From positions 1 to 64,000 of the forward strand of contig PDPR01000011.1 in assembly GCA_002749285.1 (NCBI GenBank): a stretch of DNA of 64,000 nucleotides, given 5' to 3'. The notes beneath the pieces are model-generated. The model was not told where the DNA came from. It saw only the letters and a program-made list of their open reading frames with translations, and did no database searches. Position 1 is the first letter of the stretch, and every line of letters begins with the position of its first letter. Source of the DNA: Maribacter sp. (GTDB lineage: Bacteria > Bacteroidota > Bacteroidia > Flavobacteriales > Flavobacteriaceae). Of this stretch, positions 37,220 to 47,982 are shown in pieces. Both the position numbers and the translations under genes were made by a program.

Positions 37220-39949
37220 TTAAAAACTATATGCTATATTCAAAAAATATGTTCGACCATAGCCATACCAATATTTTGTGGCAAAGGATGGGGTGCCGCT
37301 TAGGTTGTCCTGTTTTAATTGTCCGTAATTGCCATTTCTACTCTGTTCATACCCTCCTGTCCTAAAAACAGTATCGAACACATTGTTGATACTGGCAAAA
37401 ACACTGATGTACTTCCCCTTCTTCAACCAAGATTTGCCACCTACCAAATTCAATAGATAAAAATTGTCCATAGGCCTTTGTTTTAATAACCTTGCCACAT
37501 TCCTGTCCGTGGCATCGGGAAATGGCTGCCCGGTTTCAGGATCCAAATAAAAACTACGTGTTCTTGTAATCATTGAGATATTCGCATAATTATTCGCCAG
37601 ATAATTTGCTGTGGCCCCCACCCACCAATATTCCGGGTCTCTATATCCTATACCCAAGGCAAAGGCTTTTTGCGGGCCTTGTGCCAACCTATGGTCCTTG
37701 ACCCTGGCAATTCCCAAATCGATATCCCCCTCTATATTTATCAGATCCTCCCCTGCCCCGGAAGTATCAAAATTGATATTGATATTGGGATTACTGGCAT
37801 ACAGGTATTTGCCTATGGCCGCTACGGCGGAAAGTTTTACCGCTGGTGATACTTCGTATTCCAACCCCATTTCCACTCCCATGTGCAGTTTATCAAGATC
37901 GGTGACCACCTCCTGAACAAAATCGGATCCCACCCCGGCATCTACAAAGAAGTAATTGACATCGGTGGTATTTTGAAATCGGGTATAAAAGCCTGTTAAC
38001 CTGCCTATCAGCTTCGGTAATCGCATAAAATAACTAAAATCCATACTTGTAACCGTCTCACTTTGAAGGTCGGGGACAATCCCATTATTTTCCCTAGGGT
38101 TGATAAAGGTATTTTGTAGGGTAGGGGGCCTTCCTATAAATCCCGCATTCAGCTTGATCCAATGCCTACCTGTTATTTGATAGGAAACCCCGCCCTTGTA
38201 ACCAAAATTGGAAAAGGCCACAACAGGGCTCTTACCCATAGAGCTGTCGATATATCTCCCATTCCTGAACAATCCGTTTCTTTGATACCCAATACCCAGA
38301 TAGTTCGCACTGACAAAGCCACTCCATTTTTTTCTGGTATATCCCAATTGTACAAAAGCATTCCATTGGTCTGCCATCAGTTCATAATTATAATTGAATA
38401 TTTCATTTTCATATCGATCCGAGTCCCCATCGATATCATTGGCCGTATTTGAGAATGGATCTATATCCTCATGGTATACAGCCCCTAATAAATCGTTGAT
38501 CTTGGCATAATTATCCGATTGTAACTGCTTGAGATTAAAACCAAAATCCAGCCTACTGTTTCCAGAAAACCGAATGTTGCCAACACTGTTGATAGCCAAC
38601 TGTTGGTCCCCGACAATATCATCGTACAGAACATAGGCTGCCTTCCCTTTGGAATTGGCCGTGTATATTGCCTCCCAATCAACTTGGGGGCTTTCCAGAA
38701 AACCCTGTCTTGCCATATCTGCACTTAAAAAATTGGCACCTATAGGGCTGTTGATATAAAAACTAGGCAAATATCGATAATATGTTGGGTCTGGATTAGG
38801 GGCGTTATAATAACCCAACCTACTCTTGGAATGAATACCTGATTGATATGAAACCCCGGTATTTAAATTGAACTTATCCGTTTCATAATAATGATTCAAC
38901 ATTATAATGGGTTCTGCGATCCTACGTTCCCTTGAGTTTCGTATTTTTCCATTTTGACGCCCCCAATAGGGGTTATACCGTCTACCTGCCAAATCCTGTA
39001 CTTCTTCCGTAATTGCAGAGGAACGGCCCCGGCGATTGGAAGCTAAGATCCCGGTTGCCATCAAACTATTCTTTGGATCTATTGCAAATTCCAAAACTCC
39101 GAATACTGAATAGGCATCATACAATGTTCCGTCGATAAAACCTTCCTTCGCCCATCGTCTTGAAGTGGAAATAGCGTAAATAATTCCGTTGTCCTTTTTT
39201 GGGGAGGTATAGGTCGCCATTACCCGCCCCGCATAAGTCCTATTAGAGACCGAAGTCGAGAATCGGAACCCAGGACGCAACCCAGAAGGTCTGGTATCCA
39301 AATTCGTATTGCCCAAAATACCCCCGAAAGTATACTCGGAAATATCCAGCCCATTGGAAAAATGCCGGTTTCTTGTAACATCGTTCAACCCACCCCAATT
39401 GTTCCACTGCGGACGTCCATCAAATAATTTGTTCATGGGCATGCCATTGATCATGACCATACCATTCTTGGAGTCGTAACCCCGGACCCTGAAAAAAGCC
39501 TGCCCAAAATCAAAGGCAGCCCTCTTTAGGAATACATCCCTCGTTGCCTGAAGCAACCCTACCGTAACCATAGATCCTTCATCATCGGAAAATTCAGCAT
39601 CGGTAAGATTCACAAGATTATCCATTTTATCCATTTCAATATCCCGTTCAAGGAGGATATTGCCCAAGGCTATATCGTAGCCTTCGGAAAATACAGGAAT
39701 ACGTTTGGGTATATACCCGGCAACGGTAATGCTCAGGATAAAACTACCCGTAGTATCCATGGGCAGTTTGAAAAAACCCTCTTTGTCCAGCTTAGGGGAG
39801 ATATTACTCCCTTCAAAAGTAACAACGCCCCCAGAAATGGGTTTTTTTGAATATGCCGAGAGTACGGTACCGGAAACATAATTGGATTCCTGGCCATTTG
39901 TCAACTGGCATATGAACAATATAAAAAATAACGCTAAAAAAGGGTTCAA
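37220..39949 (-). CDS. TonB-dependent receptor of the nuclease/DUF5689 cluster
   Basis: A 909-residue outer-membrane receptor with a signal peptide (MNPFLALFFILFICQLTNG), a CarboxypepD_reg-like domain at about 22-105 (VSGTVLSAYSKKPISGGVVT), a plug with QAFFRVRGYDSKNGMVMING, and a long barrel ending YFLNIAYSF. Its plug sequence differs from the window's other receptors, lacking the DEVVV segment. It is followed by the DUF5689-LTD lipoprotein and faces a secreted nuclease 97 bases away. A role in uptake of nucleic-acid or phosphate-containing products is inferred from this context. Confidence 0.92.
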   Translation of the reverse strand: MNPFLALFFILFICQLTNGQESNYVSGTVLSAYSKKPISGGVVTFEGSNISPKLDKEGFFKLPMDTTGSFILSITVAGYIPKRIPVFSEGYDIALGNILLERDIEMDKMDNLVNLTDAEFSDDEGSMVTVGLLQATRDVFLKRAAFDFGQAFFRVRGYDSKNGMVMINGMPMNKLFDGRPQWNNWGGLNDVTRNRHFSNGLDISEYTFGGILGNTNLDTRPSGLRPGFRFSTSVSNRTYAGRVMATYTSPKKDNGIIYAISTSRRWAKEGFIDGTLYDAYSVFGVLEFAIDPKNSLMATGILASNRRGRSSAITEEVQDLAGRRYNPYWGRQNGKIRNSRERRIAEPIIMLNHYYETDKFNLNTGVSYQSGIHSKSRLGYYNAPNPDPTYYRYLPSFYINSPIGANFLSADMARQGFLESPQVDWEAIYTANSKGKAAYVLYDDIVGDQQLAINSVGNIRFSGNSRLDFGFNLKQLQSDNYAKINDLLGAVYHEDIDPFSNTANDIDGDSDRYENEIFNYNYELMADQWNAFVQLGYTRKKWSGFVSANYLGIGYQRNGLFRNGRYIDSSMGKSPVVAFSNFGYKGGVSYQITGRHWIKLNAGFIGRPPTLQNTFINPRENNGIVPDLQSETVTSMDFSYFMRLPKLIGRLTGFYTRFQNTTDVNYFFVDAGVGSDFVQEVVTDLDKLHMGVEMGLEYEVSPAVKLSAVAAIGKYLYASNPNININFDTSGAGEDLINIEGDIDLGIARVKDHRLAQGPQKAFALGIGYRDPEYWWVGATANYLANNYANISMITRTRSFYLDPETGQPFPDATDRNVARLLKQRPMDNFYLLNLVGGKSWLKKGKYISVFASINNVFDTVFRTGGYEQSRNGNYGQLKQDNLSGTPSFATKYWYGYGRTYFLNIAYSF

Positions 39950-40046
39950 ACTTAAGGAATTATCAATAATACTGTTAAATATATTAAAAATACCCTATAT
40001 TTTGTAGCTATTTACTTAATAATGATTATTTTTTAGATAAATTGTT

Positions 40047-41084
40047 GTGAATATCAGGCTTCTTTTTTTGACAATCTGCCTTCCGATTATCGTTCTTTCC
40101 CAAAAAGGAAAAACTTTCAAGATCAGGACAATAGCATTTTACAATGTTGAGAATCTTTTTGACACCCAAAACGATTCCTTGATCTTTGATGATGACCGTA
40201 CCCCCGACGGAAAAGACCATTGGACCATAGAAAGGTATTCCCACAAAATCGGAAACATAGCAAAGGTCATTTCAGATATAGGTCGTGGCCAAGTACACAC
40301 CCCACCCGATATCCTAGGGCTTTGTGAAGTCGAGAATATAAAAGTCTTAAGGGATTTGATAAACCATCCCCTCCTACAGAAAACGGATTATAGGATTGTC
40401 CACTTTGATTCCCCTGATGAACGTGGCATAGATGTGGCCCTCATTTATAGGTATTCAGCCTTTCTACCAACAAGTTTCCAAAGTAGAAGGCTTTTACTCC
40501 ATAATGAGGATGGTGAAAGGGATTATACCCGTGACCAATTGGTTGTCGGTGGTTTATTGGATGATGAACAGATCTATTTTATCGTTAATCATTGGCCCTC
40601 ACGAAGTGGGGGAACGGAAAGGAGCAAGCCAGACCGATTGGCCGCTGCCGCCTTGAACAAAAAGATCATAGACTCTATAATAAAACAGGATCTATCTGCA
40701 AAAATAATCAGTATGGGCGACCTGAATGATGACCCTGTGGACGATAGTCTTAAGAAAATACTCAAAACCAAGGGCAGGAAAAACAAGTTGGAAGAGACGG
40801 ACCTTTTCAATCCTATGGAAAAACTATACAGAAAAGGGATTGGCTCCTTGGCTTACAGGGACCAATGGAATCTCTTTGACCAAATGTACCTTACGGCCAA
40901 TTTCCTCCATAAGAATAATGGCTACCGATTTTGGAAGGCAAAAATATTCACCGCCCCCTACATATTTACAAAAAAGGGAAACTACAAGGGCTATCCGTTT
41001 CGTACTTATGCAGGGGGCAGTTACACCGGTGGCTACAGTGACCATTTCCCGGTATATTTATATCTAATTAAACCCGTACAATAG
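40047..41084 (+). CDS. Secreted endonuclease/exonuclease/phosphatase-family protein
   Basis: A 345-residue exported EEP-family hydrolase. A signal peptide (MNIRLLFLTICLPIIVLSQ) is followed by the catalytic series FYNVENLFDT (Asn), GLCEVENIKVL (Glu), VNHWPSRSGGTERSKPDRLA, MGDLNDDPVDDSL (Asp-x-Asn) and YSDHFPVYL (Asp-His). The start is a GTG at 40047, because a stop codon in frame lies nine bases upstream. The family includes extracellular DNases and sphingomyelinase-like enzymes. It is divergent from the TonB receptor; substrate unknown. Confidence 0.9.
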   Translation: MNIRLLFLTICLPIIVLSQKGKTFKIRTIAFYNVENLFDTQNDSLIFDDDRTPDGKDHWTIERYSHKIGNIAKVISDIGRGQVHTPPDILGLCEVENIKVLRDLINHPLLQKTDYRIVHFDSPDERGIDVALIYRYSAFLPTSFQSRRLLLHNEDGERDYTRDQLVVGGLLDDEQIYFIVNHWPSRSGGTERSKPDRLAAAALNKKIIDSIIKQDLSAKIISMGDLNDDPVDDSLKKILKTKGRKNKLEETDLFNPMEKLYRKGIGSLAYRDQWNLFDQMYLTANFLHKNNGYRFWKAKIFTAPYIFTKKGNYKGYPFRTYAGGSYTGGYSDHFPVYLYLIKPVQ

Positions 41085-41087
41085 GGT

Positions 41088-41681
41088 TTATTGTGGCAAG
41101 GCTATCCTAATGTTCCTCCACTTGACCTTTATGCCGCCCCCATCATGTATCTGTAGGGCTATGGAGCCTTCTCCGGCACCGATCTTATCATCCTTGATGG
41201 TGACCATCTCCACCCCGTTCAACCAAGAGGTCAATATATCCCCATCCAAACGGATTTTCATTTCATTCCACTCTCCCATCTTCAAGGCCCCATCCTTCTT
41301 AGGGTCCGGTTTGATCAACCAACCACGGCCGTAAGATTCGTAAACCCCACCCGTACTATGTCCTGGGGGAGCTACCTCTACTTGCCAGCCACTTATCTTG
41401 GTACCCTCTACCGTAGAGCGGATAAAAACACCACTATTGCCATCGGCCTCTTGTTTGAACTCCAATGTAAGTGTAAAATCCTTATAGTGTTCCTTGGTGG
41501 CCAGGTATCCATATTGCTGGTCAGGTCCACTTTCACAAACCAATAGACCGTCCTCTACATACCACTTTTCAGTACCATATACCGTCCAACCAGTAAGGTC
41601 CTTTCCATTAAACAACGATTTCTCTTGGGTGAAACCCATTACAGAAAAAAATAAGGCTACCAATACTATTGCATTTCTCAT
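41088..41681 (-). CDS. DUF1080 (3-keto-disaccharide hydrolase) family protein
   Basis: A 197-residue exported protein: signal peptide about 1-18, then a concanavalin-like jelly-roll of the DUF1080 family (LFNGKDLTGWTVYGTEKWYV, FKQEADGNSGVFIRS, GWQVEVAPPGHSTGGVYESYG). Family members bind or cleave 3-keto-glucosides; activity is inferred. It converges on the nuclease gene with a three-base gap and stands apart from sugar-degradation genes. Confidence 0.88.
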   Translation of the reverse strand: MRNAIVLVALFFSVMGFTQEKSLFNGKDLTGWTVYGTEKWYVEDGLLVCESGPDQQYGYLATKEHYKDFTLTLEFKQEADGNSGVFIRSTVEGTKISGWQVEVAPPGHSTGGVYESYGRGWLIKPDPKKDGALKMGEWNEMKIRLDGDILTSWLNGVEMVTIKDDKIGAGEGSIALQIHDGGGIKVKWRNIRIALPQ

Positions 41682-41737
41682 TATCGATTATTTATGTTCG
41701 AATTATATTTTATACGCCAAAAGCAAGATCCTGTTTT

Positions 41738-42193
41738 TTAGAACCATTGGGTCCACGGAATCCTACTCAAAATAAGTACTAGCCCAAGGCCATAAAATAT
41801 GGCTATACTCTTGAACTTTTTATCACCTGCCATAAACTTCTTATGCCTAGACCAGCCTATTGTAATCAAGGCCAAGGCAATAACATTGATAAAAGGGTGT
41901 TCAACGGCCAACAACCGTGAGGCCGAATCCATTCCCCCCATACCCATTCGCTGTATCTTATTAAGGCCGTTGGGAGATGCAAAGAAAAGCAAAAGGCCTA
42001 TCAGGATTTGGAGATGACAGAGGATAAGTGCAAAAAGACTAAGCCTAAGATCTTTTTGTGGCAAGAACATTTTTTTGCTTACCAACCCAATAATAGCATT
42101 GGCAACGGCCAAAAACAAAACAGCCAATGCCACGTAGGCCAGATACGAGTGTAATTGTAATACCCATTGATACGCAAGTCCCAGTTCTCCCAT
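41738..42193 (-). CDS. Four-helix membrane protein, cytochrome b561-like
   Basis: A 151-residue protein with four hydrophobic segments (about 12-35, 47-70, 98-112, 127-148). Histidines lie near helix ends in QLHSYLAY, CHLQILIG and EHPFINV, reminiscent of haem-binding b-type cytochromes. Orthologues occur in many flavobacteria under varying names. Haem binding is only suggested. It is followed by a strong terminator region of the next receptor gene and lies 56 bases from the DUF1080 gene. Confidence 0.65.
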   Translation of the reverse strand: MGELGLAYQWVLQLHSYLAYVALAVLFLAVANAIIGLVSKKMFLPQKDLRLSLFALILCHLQILIGLLLFFASPNGLNKIQRMGMGGMDSASRLLAVEHPFINVIALALITIGWSRHKKFMAGDKKFKSIAIFYGLGLVLILSRIPWTQWF

Positions 42194-42240
42194 GATTATT
42201 GATCTTATTTGTCAAAAATACTACTTTTTAGGGCATAAAA

Positions 42241-42266
42241 AAACCCTGACGGTAACGTCAGGGTTT
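42241..42266 (-). terminator. Rho-independent terminator of the TonB receptor gene
   Basis: AAACCCTGACG (42241-42251), loop GTAA, CGTCAGGGTTT (42256-42266): an 11-base-pair stem with an A run (T run on the minus strand), 20 bases past the receptor's stop codon. Confidence 0.9.
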
Positions 42267-42286
42267 AAATAAGGTTATCTCTACAC

Positions 42287-44896
42287 TTAGAAATTAAAAC
42301 GCAAACTAACGTTATAAGTAGTGCCATTACCCAAGTAGTAACCATACTGGTCCTTTTGGTTAATGAAATTTTCGCCAAATAGGTTATATACGTTACCCCT
42401 AAGTCTTAAATCATTTGACCCCAAAGAAAAATCATAAGTTAGTCCTGCATCAAATAAAGTATAGGCAGGCAATTTTTCTGCTTGGTATACATCCCCACTA
42501 GAAGCACTGTCGATTATATCCTCAGTATCAACAAAACCATATAATTTTGTATATACATTCATGTCTATGTCAAAACTCAATTTCTCAAGTATATCAACAT
42601 CAAGACCAAAACCTGTAGATACTTGTGGTGCATTACCAACATAAGACCCTGTTAAATCTATCTCCCCTCTTTCCAAAACGTCACTTGACCCTGATCCTTG
42701 GTCCTGTACCTGAATACGATATGGTGTCACGCCGTCATACTTCCAATCACCAATAGTTCCATACCATCTCAACATCAAACCTGTAGAAGGTCTATATCTG
42801 AAATCAGCCTCAAGACCTTTATGTAACTGTGCAATACCAGTATAATAGTAATAGACATCAGTATCTACACCATTTACCAATGTTGAACCACCTACAGATA
42901 AAAATCTATTTTTCCAATTGGTATAGTAAGCATTAAAGTTAATGACAATATCACTAGATCTAAAAGTGTACCCGGCTTCCAAACCAATAATTTCCTCATT
43001 ATCCACATCCCCATTATCAACCAACTCATTTCCTTCAGTTACATTCTCAAAAATATTATCTAAAAATGGTTGACGGGAATAATAACCGGCATTAGCGAAA
43101 ATTTTATGGTTTTCAACAAATTCATAAGCCAAACCCCCTTTTAGGTTATATCCAATTTTATTGATTTTCTTGGATTTTTCATCAACAGGTGTCGTATACC
43201 GTTCTTCTCTTTGATAAGATTGGTTGGATAATGCTCCTTGAAAAAATCCAGAAAAACCTTTGTTGGCATATTCTGCTTGTCCAAAAACACCCTGATAGTT
43301 AATCCATTCAGAGTAATCACGATCGTATCTTTGGTCTGAATCAGCATAATCAAAAAGCGCTGACCAAGGATTTGCTTTAAAGGTCTCTGACAATACATAA
43401 TCGCGATCCCTTCTACCTGATTTATAATTATCCTTAAAGCCATCCAAACCTAATAAATCTATCAATTGTCTAAAGTGTGTTCCTTTATAAAATCTAAAAT
43501 CGGCACCAACATTGAAAGACCATTTTTCTTGAGTATCATAGTTATAGTTAGTGATTAGACCATACCAGTTATGGTTATTAACAGAAGATCTGATTACCCC
43601 CCCATTATTATAAGAACCTAAATTATTGGCATCCGACTCAGCCAAGTTATTAGCATACACCGCATCGAAATCTGCAAGTCCTTTGTCAGATGTTAAAAGC
43701 CTATAGGTGTCAGAGCTTGCCCCTAATGCACCTGTTCCGCCTCCTCTACCCCAAGAAGAATATAATACAGTTGACAATTTTTTATTCTCACTAATATCCC
43801 AATCCCAGTTAAGGTTGGCAATTGGCTTATGATAATAATTTTTTCTCCAGGTAGTCCATTCACCATCTAAAAAACCAGCATTATCATTGTATTTCTCACC
43901 ATATTGTCCATATTCTTCCAAATCTTTTGAATAATTTTGACCATGCCATTGTGGCGCACCTGTCAACAAAAAGTTGATTGTGTGGTTCTCATTAGGAACA
44001 TACCCGACAGAAACAAAATAATTTTGCCCTTGACCTCTAGTACCACTTGCATATTTTCTATGTCCCTGCCAATGATCTAACAAGATAGAATAAGCCCATT
44101 TGCCTTGGAGTCCTGAATCGTATGAAACCGTGGTTTTAGCATAACTATCATTACCTGCTATGAAACGAACAAAACCGCCTTGTTCCCTATCTAAAGATTT
44201 TGAAACTATATTTATAGTTCCTCCTACTGAAGAAATTGCCAATTTGGAAGAACCCAATCCTCTTTGAACCTGTACGGCATTTGCGACATCGGTCATTCCA
44301 GACCAGTTAGACCAATACATTTTCCCATCTTCCATACCGTTAATGGGCTGTCCATTCAAAAGAAAAGCGGTGTTTGACTGACTAAAGCCCCTCAAATACA
44401 TCTTGGAAGAGCCGAAACCACCTGCTTGGTTAGAAACATATACGTTTGGAGTGTTTTTCATTACTTCAGGAAATTCAACGTTACCTACACCCTTTGTTTG
44501 AATCTCTGCCGTAACAATAGTTGACACAGCAATTGGTGTTCGTCTAGACCCTGCAAGGTCAATAATTCCAGAACCTACAACAACAACTTCCCCCAATTGT
44601 TCCGCATCCGGTTTTAAAATCACAGAGCCAATACTACCAGTACTTTTAAAAGCTACGTTTTTGGTCACATAACCCAAGTAAGAAATAACAAGTGTTCCTG
44701 AATCATCCGTTACACTTACAGAAAAATTACCATCAAAATCCGTAGTTGCCCCCCTCGTTGTACCCTTTACAACAATACTTGCGCCCGGTAACGGGTCACT
44801 AGTCTCACCGTCCAAAATTGTACCAGTGATCGTTTTTTGCGAAAATGCCATAGCAGTCATTAAGAATGCCGCTAGGACCATGTACGTTCTTTTCAT
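42287..44896 (-). CDS. TonB-dependent receptor with CarboxypepD_reg-like domain
   Basis: An 869-residue outer-membrane receptor. The start at 44896 (MKRTYMVLAAFLMTAMAFS) gives a normal signal peptide; an in-frame upstream ATG at 44926 would add ten residues. Residues about 20-105 hold the regulatory-like domain (ITGTILDGETSDPLPGASIV), then LGEVVVVGSGIIDL, a plug with FLLNGQPINGMEDG and VQVQRGLGSSKLA, and a barrel ending TYNVSLRFNF. No SusD-like gene is adjacent. The ligand is unknown. It is monocistronic, with a strong terminator. Confidence 0.92.
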   Translation of the reverse strand: MKRTYMVLAAFLMTAMAFSQKTITGTILDGETSDPLPGASIVVKGTTRGATTDFDGNFSVSVTDDSGTLVISYLGYVTKNVAFKSTGSIGSVILKPDAEQLGEVVVVGSGIIDLAGSRRTPIAVSTIVTAEIQTKGVGNVEFPEVMKNTPNVYVSNQAGGFGSSKMYLRGFSQSNTAFLLNGQPINGMEDGKMYWSNWSGMTDVANAVQVQRGLGSSKLAISSVGGTINIVSKSLDREQGGFVRFIAGNDSYAKTTVSYDSGLQGKWAYSILLDHWQGHRKYASGTRGQGQNYFVSVGYVPNENHTINFLLTGAPQWHGQNYSKDLEEYGQYGEKYNDNAGFLDGEWTTWRKNYYHKPIANLNWDWDISENKKLSTVLYSSWGRGGGTGALGASSDTYRLLTSDKGLADFDAVYANNLAESDANNLGSYNNGGVIRSSVNNHNWYGLITNYNYDTQEKWSFNVGADFRFYKGTHFRQLIDLLGLDGFKDNYKSGRRDRDYVLSETFKANPWSALFDYADSDQRYDRDYSEWINYQGVFGQAEYANKGFSGFFQGALSNQSYQREERYTTPVDEKSKKINKIGYNLKGGLAYEFVENHKIFANAGYYSRQPFLDNIFENVTEGNELVDNGDVDNEEIIGLEAGYTFRSSDIVINFNAYYTNWKNRFLSVGGSTLVNGVDTDVYYYYTGIAQLHKGLEADFRYRPSTGLMLRWYGTIGDWKYDGVTPYRIQVQDQGSGSSDVLERGEIDLTGSYVGNAPQVSTGFGLDVDILEKLSFDIDMNVYTKLYGFVDTEDIIDSASSGDVYQAEKLPAYTLFDAGLTYDFSLGSNDLRLRGNVYNLFGENFINQKDQYGYYLGNGTTYNVSLRFNF

Positions 44897-45068
44897 TTTT
44901 TGAGTGTTTAAATTGTTTAATACCAAAGCGCAAATGTGATCTTTTTAAATGTATCGCATATTATGCCCATGTTAAATTTGGCTTGTTAAAATTAACACAA
45001 AAAAAGAATAATCACAGCTGGTATACGATAAGTTATTAACCTTCTTTAAGAAATGGGGACCTAGAGGA

Positions 45069-46706
45069 TTATTTCTTAAAATTCTGCAAAAGATTCAATG
45101 TAGAGGAGTCATGATCGGATATTCCCGAACCATCAATGTCCTTTAGGATACTTGTTGCCAATTGTTTCCCCAATTCAACCCCCCACTGATCATAACTGAA
45201 GATGTTCCAGATCACACCTTGCACAAAGATCTTGTGCTCATATGCGGCGATCAGGGCCCCAAGACTCTGTGGGGTAAGTTTATCTATTAAAAAGGTATTC
45301 GTGGGTTTGTTCCCTGCAAACACCTTGAAGGGGAGCAACCTCAAGGCTTCCGTCCTGGACAGGTCCCTACCTTCCAGTTCATTTTGAACCTCCCCAATTG
45401 TTTTACCGTTCATGAGGGCTTCGGTCTGTGCAAAAAAGTTGGCCATTAGTTTGTCATGGTGACCGGTATCACCATGAAGGGATTCCTTAAAACCTATAAA
45501 ATCCGCTGGAATCAATTTTGTGCCTTGATGGATCAATTGAAAAAAGGCATGCTGGGCATTGGTGCCCGGCTCCCCCCATATAATCGTCCCTGTTTGGTAA
45601 TCGACCGGGTTACCATTGCGGTCTACACTCTTACCGTTACTCTCCATAATACCTTGCTGAAGATATGCGGAGAACCTACCCAAATATTGGGTATAGGGGA
45701 TTATCGCTTCAGTCTCTGCCTTATGGAAATTATTATACCAAATACTTAGCAATGCCATAATCACCGGAATATTACTGTCGAATTCCGTACTTTCAAAATG
45801 CTCGTCCATGGCATTGGCACCCTTTAAAAGACGGTCAAAATTCGCATAGCCTACAGCAAGTGCAATTGTAATACCCACCGCACTCCATAATGAAAAACGG
45901 CCACCGACCCAATCCCACATAGGGAATACATTGTCGGGAGATATACCAAACTCGGCGATTTTATCGGTATTGGTGGATACGGCGGCAAAATGTTTGGCAA
46001 CATCTTCCTGGGTGGCATGTCTTAAAAACCATTTTTTGATCGTAGTGGCATTGCTCAAGGTCTCCTGGGTGGTAAACGTTTTCGACACCACGACAAATAA
46101 TGTCGTTTCCGGATCCAACTCCTTTAGAACCTCATACACATGATCGCCATCGACATTGCTGACAAAATGGGTCTTCAGATGGTTCTTGTAAAATTTCAGG
46201 GCCTCTACAACCATGGCGGGCCCTAGATCGGACCCACCGATCCCGATATTCACGACATCGGTAAATGCCTTTCCCGTATATCCTTTCTTCTCCCCGGAGA
46301 TAATAGACCTTGAGAAAGAACGTATATGCTCCCTTACTTCATAGATATCCGGAATCACATCTGCCCCACCGACCAGAACCTTATCGGTTTTCTTGGCCCT
46401 CAAGGCCGTATGCAATACCGCCCTGTTTTCTGTTTTGTTTATAGCTTCCCCACCAAAATATTTTGAAATAGCATCTTTAAGGTTAACCTCATCGGCCAAC
46501 TCCAATAATAATGACAAGGTTTCCCTGGTTATCCTATTCTTTGAAAAATCAAATAAGAAATCACCCCATTGAATGCTAAAGTCCTCCGCCCGACCATTAT
46601 CCGCTGCGAACAGTTCTTTTAATTGGCTGCCTTTTGTAGTTGCGTAATGTTGGGCAAGCTTTTTCCAAGCTTGTGTCTTTGTTGGATCAATATTCTGTAG
46701 TGCCAT
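45069..46706 (-). CDS. pgi: Glucose-6-phosphate isomerase
   Basis: A 545-residue glycolytic enzyme interconverting glucose-6- and fructose-6-phosphate. Signatures: [44 protein letters not shown], and [13 protein letters not shown] near the C-terminus. I chose the ATG at 46706 ([12 protein letters not shown]), as in homologues; a further in-frame ATG at 46715 overlaps the M23 gene's stop codon. It is the last gene of a four-gene run and may be translationally coupled to the peptidase. Confidence 0.96.
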   Translation of the reverse strand: MALQNIDPTKTQAWKKLAQHYATTKGSQLKELFAADNGRAEDFSIQWGDFLFDFSKNRITRETLSLLLELADEVNLKDAISKYFGGEAINKTENRAVLHTALRAKKTDKVLVGGADVIPDIYEVREHIRSFSRSIISGEKKGYTGKAFTDVVNIGIGGSDLGPAMVVEALKFYKNHLKTHFVSNVDGDHVYEVLKELDPETTLFVVVSKTFTTQETLSNATTIKKWFLRHATQEDVAKHFAAVSTNTDKIAEFGISPDNVFPMWDWVGGRFSLWSAVGITIALAVGYANFDRLLKGANAMDEHFESTEFDSNIPVIMALLSIWYNNFHKAETEAIIPYTQYLGRFSAYLQQGIMESNGKSVDRNGNPVDYQTGTIIWGEPGTNAQHAFFQLIHQGTKLIPADFIGFKESLHGDTGHHDKLMANFFAQTEALMNGKTIGEVQNELEGRDLSRTEALRLLPFKVFAGNKPTNTFLIDKLTPQSLGALIAAYEHKIFVQGVIWNIFSYDQWGVELGKQLATSILKDIDGSGISDHDSSTLNLLQNFKK

Positions 46707-46707
46707 A

Positions 46708-47982
46708 TTACTCATTAAGTGTCAGCAATTCCTTTTCCTTTGGTCTTTCAATAAATTCGATACGGTCCAATTGCTCTTTCAATGGTGCAATGAAAGTAAA
46801 GTAATCAGGCCTTAACTCCTCTGCCAAAGGCTCTGCCAAAGGCAATTCTTCTTTTAACGGGTCAACCTGCCTACCGTTTTTCCAAAAACGATAACATACA
46901 TGTGGCCCTCCCGTATTACCGGTCATGCCTACCCATCCTATAATATCCCCCTGCCGTACGAATTGCCCTTTTTTGACATTCTGTTTTTTCATATGCAGGT
47001 ATTGGGTGGAATAGGTGCCGTTATGACGGATCTTGACATATTTCCCATTGCCTCCCCTTCGGGTCGATTCGGATACCGTACCATCCGCAGTTGCCATTAT
47101 CGGTGTTCCTATTGGTGCTGCATAATCGGTTCCCCTATGGGGCCGGACTTTGTATCCATAATATCGGATTCTTCTTTTAAGATTGTATTTCGAAGATATT
47201 CTACTGAACTTGACGGGCGCCCTTAGAAAAGTTCTTCTTAGGTTATTGGCCTCTTCGTCAAAATAATCAACAGTTCCTTTTAGGGAATCGTTCTCATAGG
47301 CAAAAGCATAAATAGGCCTCCCATTATGTTCAAAGTAGGCTGCCTCGATAGGTTCCGCATCGACATAAATCGAATCGTTGATATATCGCTCCTTGTAGAT
47401 TACCTTAAACCTATCTCCTTTTTGAAGCCTAAAGAAATCGATGGTCCAAGCGTATATCTCTGATAGATTATTCGTTACGTTATAATCGATACCCTGATCC
47501 AATATGGCCTCGGACAAAGATGTCTCTATAATACCCGAGGCTTCCCGCTCTATATATTTGACCTCCTTTTTGTCCTTATACACCACGACACTGTCCCTTA
47601 GGTCAAACACCGTGTAATTTATGGCATCATTCTCATAGATAAATACTTGTGCGGTTTCTGTGGTGTCCTTCGATTTTAAGATAACATAAGGTTTGCCCAC
47701 ATGAATCTTCCGCACATCGAAAGTGTCTTTGAAATCTTGGGATATCCTGGTTATCTTGGGATAGTCCACCTTATTCCCCAACATCAGTTCGCCAAAGCTA
47801 TCGCCTTTTCTTACCGTATCCTGCTGTACCGTAAAGTCATCAAAGTTGAAACCGTATTGCTTTACGATTACCTCTTCCTGGACAGTCTGACCGCTATTGA
47901 CCGGTTGTTGTTCTTTTTTTTCCTCCTTACAGGAAACAAATAGTAGCAATACCACTGTAAGGATGCCCCAATACTTTTGCAT
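46708..47982 (-). CDS. M23-family metallopeptidase lipoprotein
   Basis: A 424-residue envelope lipoprotein, lipobox LLLFVSC (C18). A long N-terminal region resembling the OapA/LysM-linked part of elongation endopeptidases precedes the M23 domain (about 265-385) with [14 protein letters not shown] (zinc ligands near 281 and 285) and [10 protein letters not shown] (near 361). It probably cleaves peptidoglycan cross-links during growth. Its ATG overlaps the last base of the dioxygenase stop codon (TAATG), so coupling is likely. Confidence 0.93.
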   Translation of the reverse strand: MQKYWGILTVVLLLFVSCKEEKKEQQPVNSGQTVQEEVIVKQYGFNFDDFTVQQDTVRKGDSFGELMLGNKVDYPKITRISQDFKDTFDVRKIHVGKPYVILKSKDTTETAQVFIYENDAINYTVFDLRDSVVVYKDKKEVKYIEREASGIIETSLSEAILDQGIDYNVTNNLSEIYAWTIDFFRLQKGDRFKVIYKERYINDSIYVDAEPIEAAYFEHNGRPIYAFAYENDSLKGTVDYFDEEANNLRRTFLRAPVKFSRISSKYNLKRRIRYYGYKVRPHRGTDYAAPIGTPIMATADGTVSESTRRGGNGKYVKIRHNGTYSTQYLHMKKQNVKKGQFVRQGDIIGWVGMTGNTGGPHVCYRFWKNGRQVDPLKEELPLAEPLAEELRPDYFTFIAPLKEQLDRIEFIERPKEKELLTLNE

